5,608 nt of DNA from M55B165 sp051744245. GTDB taxonomy: Bacteria; Actinomycetota; Humimicrobiia; Humimicrobiales; Humimicrobiaceae. Both the position numbers and the translations under genes were made by a program. The stretch is from positions 1 to 5,608 of the forward strand of contig JBNJCV010000089.1 in NCBI GenBank assembly GCA_051744245.1. The letters are read 5' to 3'. Below the pieces are notes generated by a model. The model was not told where the DNA came from, made no database searches, and was given only the letters and a program-made list of their open reading frames with translations. This document shows, piece by piece, positions 1-5,596 of the stretch (positions within the stretch are counted from its first letter, which is position 1; the number at the start of each line of letters is the position of its first letter).

Positions 1-4
1 AATT

Positions 5-718
5 ATGCCAGCTAAATATGTTTTTGATTACAACCTAAATGCGGAACATCCCAGGGGAATAGATCTTTCCAGCTGGCTAGAAAAGAGAAAATTAGGAGTG
101 GTAGTTGTGGATCTCCAAAATTATATTACCCAACAAAAGTATAGCGGCAAATGGAGTTCTGGAGATTCGGATAGCTATTACTATAACCGCATAAATAATA
201 TAGTGCTGCCCAATGTAAAAAAATTAGTAGCCTTTTTTAGAAAAGCAGGAGTGAGGATAATTTATACCAGGATTGCTTCCACTGATTCGAATCTCCTGGA
301 CGTCCCGGGCATAGGGAGGAAAGTATTGGCCCAGGAGCTAGAAGATACCGGAGGAAGTAAGTACCACCTGCACTGTAAGGAACATTCCAGCCAGATTGAT
401 AAGAATATTGCTCCCAGGGAAGGGGATATAGTTATTTTAAAAAGCTCCAGTGGGGCTTTTTGCTCATCGAATTTTGATTTGATTTTAAGGGCGAATAATA
501 TTTCCAGGTTAATTTTTACAGGAGGAATGACTGATGCATGTGTATCTTCTACTGTCAGGGGAGCTTATGACAGGGGTTATCTTCCAGTGGTGGTAGAAGA
601 TGGTTGCATAGCAGGAAATGAGGAGGGTCATTTGGCTGCCCTAAGAAGTCTAAGAAAATACTATGCGTGGGTAACATCTATTAGTGATTTACTTTTGAAA
701 TTCAAAAATCTTTATTAA
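5..718 (+). CDS. Isochorismatase-family cysteine hydrolase, substrate unknown
   Basis: This 237-residue protein has the core of the isochorismatase-like cysteine hydrolase superfamily, a cytoplasmic Rossmann-like alpha/beta fold that hydrolyses amides (nicotinamide, N-carbamoylsarcosine, ureido compounds) or vinyl ethers. The catalytic triad can be read directly: Asp36 in VVVVDLQNYI, Lys146 in VILKSSSGAF and Cys179 in FTGGMTDACV. The Gly-Gly-Met-Thr run just before the cysteine matches the usual cis-peptide motif. Length is slightly above the typical 180-220 residues, with an N-terminal extension of about 30 residues and a Ser/Tyr-rich insert at about 48-62. No nicotinamidase-type DxHxxxxD zinc motif is evident. 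The start is the first ATG, but only four bases precede it with no in-frame stop, so a start further upstream is possible. It lies 36 bases before the rhamnulokinase on the same strand and may be the last gene of a preceding group. The fold is secure; the substrate cannot be assigned. Confidence 0.87.
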   Translation: MPAKYVFDYNLNAEHPRGIDLSSWLEKRKLGVVVVDLQNYITQQKYSGKWSSGDSDSYYYNRINNIVLPNVKKLVAFFRKAGVRIIYTRIASTDSNLLDVPGIGRKVLAQELEDTGGSKYHLHCKEHSSQIDKNIAPREGDIVILKSSSGAFCSSNFDLILRANNISRLIFTGGMTDACVSSTVRGAYDRGYLPVVVEDGCIAGNEEGHLAALRSLRKYYAWVTSISDLLLKFKNLY

Positions 719-723
719 GCTTG

Positions 724-741
724 GTTGGATTAAAAATCAAC
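724..741 (+). other. Small imperfect hairpin upstream of rhamnulokinase
   Basis: GTTGGATT and AATCAAC can pair around an AAA loop, giving a 7-bp stem with one bulged G. It sits between the stop codon of the hydrolase gene and the AAAAGGAG ribosome-binding site (743-750) of the rhamnulokinase. It is not followed by a T-tract, so it does not look like an intrinsic terminator on this strand. It may be a weak processing or translation-modulating structure, or chance in AT-rich DNA. Confidence 0.25.
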
Positions 742-754
742 AAAAAGGAGTTTT

Positions 755-2236
755 ATGGCTATAAAAAATTATTTGGTGTTTGACTATGGTGCAAGCAATG
801 GCAGGTCAGCGGTAATAAAATTTGATGGCAAAAAGTTTGAAATGGAGGTTACTCACAGGTTTGAGAACAAGCCAGTATTTGCTGCAGGGACCCTTTACTG
901 GGATATCTTAAGGCTATATTCTGAACTTAAAATAGGCATTCAAAAATCCTTAAAAAGCTATGCAAAAATCGAATCACTTGCTCTAGATACTTGGGGGGCG
1001 GATTTTGGATTTTTAGACAAAAATGGGAAGTTGATTTCTAACCCTGTCCACTACCGGGACGCACAAAGGGAAAAAGATTCAAAAGAGGTATTTAATATTC
1101 TACCGGCTAAGGAATTATTTGACCTTACGGGCGCGTTTATAATTCCTCTTTTTGATTTATTTCACATGTATTCTTTGAAAATAAATAATTCTCCTGAATT
1201 TCTGAATGGTGAGACATATTTGTCAATGCCTGATCTGTTTAATTACTTTTTAACTGGCAAAAAATATAATGAATGGTCCAGAATTACTACCAGCATTATA
1301 TATAACCAGGTGGAAAAAAAATGGGAGGATAAAATTATTGAAAAATTTGGAATTCCCAAGCATATTTTCCCTGAAATTATACGCCCTGGAAATAAAATAG
1401 GAAGCATTAAAAAAGAAGTCCTGGAAGAAATGGGGATTAAGAAAATAGATGTAGTTGCCCCCATAACACATGACACGCCATCTGCAGTAGCAGGCATACC
1501 AGTCAGAAGTAATAAAGATTGGGCATTTATTAGTATGGGTACCTGGTGTTGCTTGGGCACAGAAACTAAAAAACCAATAGTAAATGATACGGTAAGGGAA
1601 CTTGGATTTTTTAATGAAGGAGGAGCAGAAGACTCAAATCTTTATGTTAGAAATATTACAGGACTATGGATAATCCAGCAATGCAGGGCAAAATGGATGA
1701 AAGATATGGGAAGGAAAATTTCTTGGGATGAAATTGTAAACCTTGCTTCTGGAGCTGAACCATTTAAATGTTTTATTGATGCTGATAATCCTCAATTTGG
1801 AAAAGCATTAGTAGATATGCCAAAAATCATTAGAAATAGTTGCAAGGAAAGTAACCAGCCAGTACCAGAGAGCATTGGCGAAATAGCTAGGTGTGTATAT
1901 GAAGGTCTTGCGTTAAAATTTAAAAAATGTATGAAGGACTTAGAAGAAGTAACCGGACAGGAATTCGAGGTGATCCACCTTATAGGAGGGGGAACTAAAA
2001 ACAAGCTTCTTTGCCAGTGGACTGCAGATGCTACAGGAATCCCGGTTATTGCAGGCCCTACTGAAACCACTGCTATTGGAAATTTTATAATGCAATTAAA
2101 AGCTTCGGGAGAGATCAGCAGCTTGAAAGAAGGCCGGAAGATCTCAAAAAATTCTTCAGAAGTAATAAATTACAAACCTGAAAATACTAACTTGTGGGAT
2201 AATATTTATCCTAAATATTTAGAAACTTTTAAATAG
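755..2236 (+). CDS. rhaB: Rhamnulokinase (FGGY family)
   Basis: This protein phosphorylates L-rhamnulose at O1 with ATP in the cytoplasm, the second committed step of L-rhamnose catabolism. At 493 residues it is the normal size for RhaB. Motifs in order: the N-terminal phosphate loop DYGASNGRSAV (10-20); DTWGADFG (78-85), highly characteristic of rhamnulokinases; HYRD (99-102); the catalytic-base motif THDTPSAVAG with Asp240; SMGTWCCLG (260-268), the start of the second actin-like domain; NITGLW (300-305); and the C-terminal GGGTKNKLLCQWTAD (411-425) followed by GPTETTAIGN (434-443), which form the nucleotide site. The start at 755 is supported by AAAAGGAG at 743-750. The gene ends 13 bases before the isomerase gene, consistent with one transcript. 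Other FGGY kinases (fuculokinase, xylulokinase) are less likely because of the DTWGxDFG motif and the neighbouring mutarotase. No defects were seen. Confidence 0.95.
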   Translation: MAIKNYLVFDYGASNGRSAVIKFDGKKFEMEVTHRFENKPVFAAGTLYWDILRLYSELKIGIQKSLKSYAKIESLALDTWGADFGFLDKNGKLISNPVHYRDAQREKDSKEVFNILPAKELFDLTGAFIIPLFDLFHMYSLKINNSPEFLNGETYLSMPDLFNYFLTGKKYNEWSRITTSIIYNQVEKKWEDKIIEKFGIPKHIFPEIIRPGNKIGSIKKEVLEEMGIKKIDVVAPITHDTPSAVAGIPVRSNKDWAFISMGTWCCLGTETKKPIVNDTVRELGFFNEGGAEDSNLYVRNITGLWIIQQCRAKWMKDMGRKISWDEIVNLASGAEPFKCFIDADNPQFGKALVDMPKIIRNSCKESNQPVPESIGEIARCVYEGLALKFKKCMKDLEEVTGQEFEVIHLIGGGTKNKLLCQWTADATGIPVIAGPTETTAIGNFIMQLKASGEISSLKEGRKISKNSSEVINYKPENTNLWDNIYPKYLETFK

Positions 2237-2249
2237 AAAGGAATATAAA

Positions 2250-3230
2250 ATGAAACTTAATGTAGATGCTCATCTCTGGTGCCTAGGCACATATGCTGAA
2301 AGATATGTCCCAGGTGGTTATTATGAAGATATGGGCGCAGACAGGCAATTGGAGATAATGTCTAAGATCGAAGGGCTGACTGGCCTTTTTACTTTTTATC
2401 CAACCCCTCCACTTCCAAATGACCCGGACAAGCTTGTTAAAAAGCTTGATAATTTTGGACTTAAAGTATCAAACCTGGCAATGGAAGTATGGGGCGACAG
2501 AAAATGGAAGCATGGGTCATTTAGCACAAATGAAGAAAATATTAGAAAAGAAGCTATTAAATTGTTCAAAGAGGGAATAGATTTTGCAAAAGCAGTCAAT
2601 GCTGACAGTGTTCTTCTGTGGCCTGCGCATGACGGTTTTGATTATCCATTCCAGGTGGATTATAGGGATGGCTGGAAAAATCTGGTAGAGACTGTAAGGG
2701 AAATTGGAGAGTATGACCCGAAAGTTAAAATTGCGTTGGAAGCAAAATCAAAGGACCCCAGGCAAAAACAGTATGTGTCTGATACTGGAAAGGCAATGGC
2801 TCTCATTAATGATGTAGGTCTGGAAAATGTTGGAGCGGCTTTGGATGTGGGCCATGCCCTTATGGCAGGAGAGAATTTGGCAGAGTCACTCTGCCTCCTG
2901 GATGCACACGGTAAGCTTGTACAGATACACCTGAATGAGAATTACAAAGATGCAGATCCTGACATGATTTTTGGCACTATTAACTTCTGGGAGCTGTTGG
3001 AGTTTTTCTATTACCTGAATAAAACAGATTTTGAGGGCTGGTCTTCCATAGACATCATTACCCCCAGGGAAGATAGGCAAAAAGCTTTGGAACTGGGAGT
3101 AAAGCTTATATGGAAGTACAAGCAGATGGCAGACAGGTTAAAGGGGAAGGAAGAAATAATAGATGAGAATTTAAAAAATTATCATTTTGCTGACAACATG
3201 GAACTTATATCAGAATTAATTTTAAAATAG
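2250..3230 (+). CDS. Sugar isomerase, xylose-isomerase-like TIM barrel, probable L-rhamnose isomerase
   Basis: This 326-residue protein belongs to the AP-endonuclease-2/xylose-isomerase-like TIM-barrel superfamily (sugar isomerases and epimerases using divalent metal). The likely metal and catalytic residues are Glu164 and Lys166 in IALEAKSKD, Asp199 and His202 in ALDVGHA, His227 in QIHLNEN, Asp234/236/238 just after it, and Asp268 in SSIDIITPRED. The Glu-x-Lys, Asp-x-x-His, His followed by an Asp cluster, and final Asp recall the two-metal site of the Pseudomonas stutzeri-type L-rhamnose isomerase (RhaI). A segment at 123-135 (LWPAHDGFDYPFQ) also resembles that group. It is about 100 residues shorter than RhaI or E. 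coli RhaA. Lying between rhamnulokinase and rhamnose mutarotase, it most likely makes L-rhamnulose from L-rhamnose, but a 3-epimerase or isomerase for another deoxysugar remains possible. AAAGGA at 2237-2242 supports the start. The fold is certain, the substrate inferred. Confidence 0.82.
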   Translation: MKLNVDAHLWCLGTYAERYVPGGYYEDMGADRQLEIMSKIEGLTGLFTFYPTPPLPNDPDKLVKKLDNFGLKVSNLAMEVWGDRKWKHGSFSTNEENIRKEAIKLFKEGIDFAKAVNADSVLLWPAHDGFDYPFQVDYRDGWKNLVETVREIGEYDPKVKIALEAKSKDPRQKQYVSDTGKAMALINDVGLENVGAALDVGHALMAGENLAESLCLLDAHGKLVQIHLNENYKDADPDMIFGTINFWELLEFFYYLNKTDFEGWSSIDIITPREDRQKALELGVKLIWKYKQMADRLKGKEEIIDENLKNYHFADNMELISELILK

Positions 3231-3239
3231 GGGGAAACA

Positions 3240-3560
3240 ATGGAAAGAGTGGGATTTAAATTTAAGATAAAGCCTGAGCTAAAGGCTGAATATAAAAAGG
3301 CACATGATGAGATATGGCCGGATATGGCTAAGGCAATAAAGGATGCCGGGATAAGCAATTACTCCATCTTTTTTTATAAAGACGGGACTCTATTTGCATA
3401 CCTGGAGGCAGAGGATTACGGAAAAGCCATGGAGCAGTTGGGAAAAACTGAAGTAAATAAAAGGTGGCAGGAACATATGGAAAAGTATTTTGTAAAAGAA
3501 GATGAGTCTTTACTGGGTCCGGAAATTGAAATGCTGGAAGAAGTATTCCATTTAGACTGA
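3240..3560 (+). CDS. rhaM: L-rhamnose mutarotase
   Basis: This 106-residue protein matches L-rhamnose mutarotase (RhaM/RhaU), a small dimeric ferredoxin-like (alpha/beta barrel) cytoplasmic enzyme that interconverts alpha and beta L-rhamnopyranose so that the isomerase receives its preferred anomer. Family features seen along the whole length: an F-x-F-K-I-K-P opening strand; EYKKAHDEIWPDM with His22 at the position of the catalytic His of the E. coli enzyme; ISNYSIFF with Tyr41; the W76 region (NKRWQEHM); and the closing LEEVFHLD, very like E. coli LQEVFYLP. Length equals the family norm (about 104). GGGGA at 3231-3235, right after the isomerase stop, acts as ribosome-binding site; the gap to the isomerase gene is nine bases, implying cotranscription. 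This gene gives the strongest evidence that the operon handles L-rhamnose or a close 6-deoxysugar. Confidence 0.94.
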   Translation: MERVGFKFKIKPELKAEYKKAHDEIWPDMAKAIKDAGISNYSIFFYKDGTLFAYLEAEDYGKAMEQLGKTEVNKRWQEHMEKYFVKEDESLLGPEIEMLEEVFHLD

Positions 3561-3566
3561 GGGTGG
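3559..3566 (+). promoter_or_regulatory. Ribosome-binding site deciding the GTG start at 3574
   Basis: GAGGGTGG overlaps the stop codon of the mutarotase gene and ends seven bases before GTG at 3574. It supports that GTG over the internal ATG at 3604, which would remove the conserved N-terminal helix (NSRQKFLSVMR) typical of URO-D-like proteins. Confidence 0.6.
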
Positions 3567-3573
3567 TTATTAA

Positions 3574-4761
3574 GTGAATTCAAGGCAAAAATTCTTATCA
3601 GTTATGAGAATGGAGGATGGTGACTACAACGGGGTTGAGGTGCCCAAGGTCGAGTTTGGCTATTGGGCTGGAACCATAAGGAGATGGTTTTCCCAGGGGC
3701 TTAAGAAAAGACAGGAAGTCCCAGAGGATATATCTGACGGTATTGCCATAATGGCAAACAAAAACATATACCCCAAGATGGAAAAAGAAGGGGACCGAAA
3801 TGTCCAGCCTGTATTTGGTCTGGATCAATATCTTACCAAGTTTCCTGTAGACTACAGCCCCCGCCTAAAGGAGGAAGTAATTGAGAAAACTGAGACCCAT
3901 ATAATCTACAAGGATTCATATGGGGTGCTTAACAAAAATGATGTAGCTAAAACATCCCTCCCCTTAGAGCTTGAGCACCCGGTAAAAGACTGGCAAAGCT
4001 GGGAAAAATATAAGGAAGGCTACAGCCTTGACGATATAGAAGAGAGGCTTCCCCCGGACTGGGATAATCTGGCCGAAAGGTTAAAGGACCGGGACTATCC
4101 CATAAGGCTGGGGGGAACCAATGGGGGATTTTTAGGCTTTCCCCGCCAGATAATGGGGCTTCAGACCTATCTTATAAAACTTTATGATGACCCGGAATTA
4201 ATTCATGACATATGTGATACATTCCTTGAATTCCTTCTTGCCTATTATGGAAGGATAATAGAAGACATAAAGGTAGACTGCATCCTCATATGGGAGGACA
4301 TGGCAGGGAAAGGCGGCTCCCTTATATCTCCGGCCCACTTCAGAGAGTTTCTGGCCCCCCGTTACAGGAAGATGGTAAGCTTTGCCCATGATATGGGCAT
4401 AGATATCATCTTAACTGATAGCGATGGCTATGTAGAGGACCTTATCCCCTTAATTGTAGAGACTGGGGTTACCGGGATGTATCCTTTTGAGAGGGCGGCA
4501 GGAAATGACCTTGTAAGGATAAGAGAGGCTTTTCCCAACTTCCAGATAATGGGAGGAATTGATAAAAGGATACTGTTTTCAGATTCAAATAATGAAAGGA
4601 TAGAAGCCGAGCTTGCTATTGCCTCTAAAATGCTTAAGCAGGGCAGGTATATACCACATATAGATCATTTTGTATCCCAGGATTGCACTTACAAGAATTT
4701 TACTTATTACCGCGACAGGCTTAATGAAATTATTGACAGCTTTAGCAAAAGGGGTGGCTAG
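3574..4761 (+). CDS. Uroporphyrinogen-decarboxylase-superfamily protein, function unknown
   Basis: This 395-residue cytoplasmic TIM-barrel protein is of the URO-D superfamily, which includes heme-pathway HemE and corrinoid methyltransferases such as MtaA and CmuA. Supporting segments: the N-terminal SRQKFLSVMRMEDGD; a mid-barrel LGGTNGGFLGFPRQIMGLQTYL (179-200); WEDMAGKGGSLISPAHFREFLAPRYRKM starting at 240; DSDGYVEDLIPLIVETGVTGMYPFE (282-306); MGGIDKRIL (326-334); and the C-terminal IPHIDHFVSQD (360-370). It is not HemE, because the Met-Arg-Gln-Ala-Gly-Arg propionate-binding motif is replaced by a GYWAGTIRRW segment near residue 29. The His-x-Cys zinc motif expected in MtaA-type methyltransferases is replaced by Thr-Asp-Ser-Asp at 281-284. 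Proteins of this subgroup are often found in sugar-use clusters, but I know of no settled reaction. GTG start; 13 bases after the mutarotase gene. It looks richer in GC than its neighbours. Confidence 0.85.
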   Translation: MNSRQKFLSVMRMEDGDYNGVEVPKVEFGYWAGTIRRWFSQGLKKRQEVPEDISDGIAIMANKNIYPKMEKEGDRNVQPVFGLDQYLTKFPVDYSPRLKEEVIEKTETHIIYKDSYGVLNKNDVAKTSLPLELEHPVKDWQSWEKYKEGYSLDDIEERLPPDWDNLAERLKDRDYPIRLGGTNGGFLGFPRQIMGLQTYLIKLYDDPELIHDICDTFLEFLLAYYGRIIEDIKVDCILIWEDMAGKGGSLISPAHFREFLAPRYRKMVSFAHDMGIDIILTDSDGYVEDLIPLIVETGVTGMYPFERAAGNDLVRIREAFPNFQIMGGIDKRILFSDSNNERIEAELAIASKMLKQGRYIPHIDHFVSQDCTYKNFTYYRDRLNEIIDSFSKRGG

Positions 4762-4774
4762 AATAGCAAAAAGT

Positions 4775-5596
4775 ATGAAAATGGATATAGGCATAAATGA
4801 ATTAGAAAATATAAGTTTTGTTGACTGTAATTGCTGGGTTGGGGGAAATTATTTAAACCCAAAGTTTTCAATTGGGGAAGCGCAGCTGGATAAAATTATT
4901 GAGGACAGGCAGGGAAATTATAATATGAAGATAAGTATTCTTTCTCATCATGCTTCCCTATTTTACTGGGCTAGGGAGGGCAACAATATGTTAGCAGAGA
5001 TAATGAAAGAGAAGCCTGGAATTTCAGGAGCCATGTTAATGGAGCATGAATTTATATCTGAACCCGAAAACTTTGAAGCTGGGCTTAAAAAAAGGTTTGA
5101 ACAGGGATTCAGGATTGTAAGGTTGTTTCCTAAGTCCAACAAGTATCCTTTTGAGGCTAACTTGTTACCAACTTTATATGATGTTCTAAATCATTACCGG
5201 TTTCCGGTAATGATAGGGCTGGAGGAAATAGATATAACCGGCAACAAATATATTGAATGGAATAAAATAGCGGGCATTGCTAAAGCTTACAGCAATCTTC
5301 CTATAATAATAGATGGCCAAAACGCAAAATGCCTGCTTTACAATTCTTACTTTTTAAGTTTATTGGTAAATTTTGAGAATATTTACCTTACTTCCCATAA
5401 TTTATTTAGCATTAACCAGATAGAAAATCTGGTAGGGAAAACTAGTTCAAAAAAGATACTTTTTGATACCTATTTTCCTTATCTTGAAGTTAACCTAGCA
5501 GTAAAAAGACTTTTATTATCTAGCTTAAAATTACAGGATAAAGAAAGAATTGCCCATAAAAATATTGAAGAAATTATTCAACGGATAGAGTTTTAA
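4775..5596 (+). CDS. Amidohydrolase-2-like TIM-barrel protein, metal ligands apparently lost
   Basis: With the start chosen here the protein has 273 residues. Its plan follows the amidohydrolase-2 (PF04909-like) TIM barrel: an opening strand FVDCNCWVGG (15-24), RIVRLFPKSNKYPF (113-126), a FPVMIGLEEID strand (143-153), NLPIIIDGQNAK (174-185), NIYLTSHNL (202-210), KILFDTYFPY (227-236) and a terminal HKNIEEII. Active members carry His-x-His on strand 1, single His on strands 5 and 6 and Asp on strand 8. Here these appear as Cys-Asn-Cys, Gly/Leu, Asp and a shifted Asp, so a normal metal centre seems absent. It may be a structural partner, a ligand-binding protein or an enzyme with altered chemistry. 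The start is uncertain: the frame stays open back to ATG 4670, but that overlaps the URO-D-like gene by 92 bases. ATG 4775 or 4781 puts the first conserved strand at the usual distance; GTG 4754 is an alternative. No strong ribosome-binding site is seen. Confidence 0.68.
   Translation: MKMDIGINELENISFVDCNCWVGGNYLNPKFSIGEAQLDKIIEDRQGNYNMKISILSHHASLFYWAREGNNMLAEIMKEKPGISGAMLMEHEFISEPENFEAGLKKRFEQGFRIVRLFPKSNKYPFEANLLPTLYDVLNHYRFPVMIGLEEIDITGNKYIEWNKIAGIAKAYSNLPIIIDGQNAKCLLYNSYFLSLLVNFENIYLTSHNLFSINQIENLVGKTSSKKILFDTYFPYLEVNLAVKRLLLSSLKLQDKERIAHKNIEEIIQRIEF
5190..5214 (+). repeat. Perfect 11-bp inverted repeat (hairpin) inside the amidohydrolase-like gene
   Basis: ATCATTACCGG (5190-5200) and CCGGTAATGAT (5204-5214) are exact reverse complements around a TTT loop. 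In frame they encode part of the run Asn-His-Tyr-Arg-Phe-Pro-Val-Met-Ile, the lead-in to a core barrel strand, so the repeat does not disturb the protein. There is no T-tract downstream, so a rho-independent terminator on the + strand is unlikely. Confidence 0.85.

Noticed and set aside
695..735. TTGAAA followed by AT-rich sequence as a promoter for rhaB
   Set aside because: No -10-like hexamer sits at 16-18 bases spacing, and the tight gene packing suggests read-through from upstream.
724..741. Hairpin before rhaB as an intrinsic terminator
   Set aside because: The stem is weak with a bulge and is followed by AACAAAAAGGAG rather than a T-tract.
1243..1560. Minus-strand open frame of 105 codons opposite rhaB (and nested 73-codon frame)
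   Set aside because: It lies wholly within a well-supported kinase gene, has no recognisable domain or ribosome-binding site, and is a shadow of the coding strand.
1792..2070. Minus-strand open frame of 92 codons opposite the 3' part of rhaB
   Set aside because: It overlaps the conserved C-terminal kinase motifs and has no family features of its own.
2279..2290. 12-bp palindrome GTGCCTAGGCAC near the 5' end of the isomerase gene
   Set aside because: About one palindrome of this length is expected by chance in a window of this size, and it lies in coding sequence with no sign of an operator role.
3574..4761. Calling the URO-D-like gene hemE
   Set aside because: It lacks the conserved N-terminal Met-Arg-Gln-Ala-Gly-Arg motif, and the context is sugar catabolism rather than tetrapyrrole synthesis.
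4670..4774. ATG at 4670 as the start of the amidohydrolase-like gene
   Set aside because: This would overlap the conserved C-terminus of the URO-D-like protein by 92 bases, and the added residues read as an out-of-frame shadow with no domain content. Starts at 4775 or 4781 fit the fold better.
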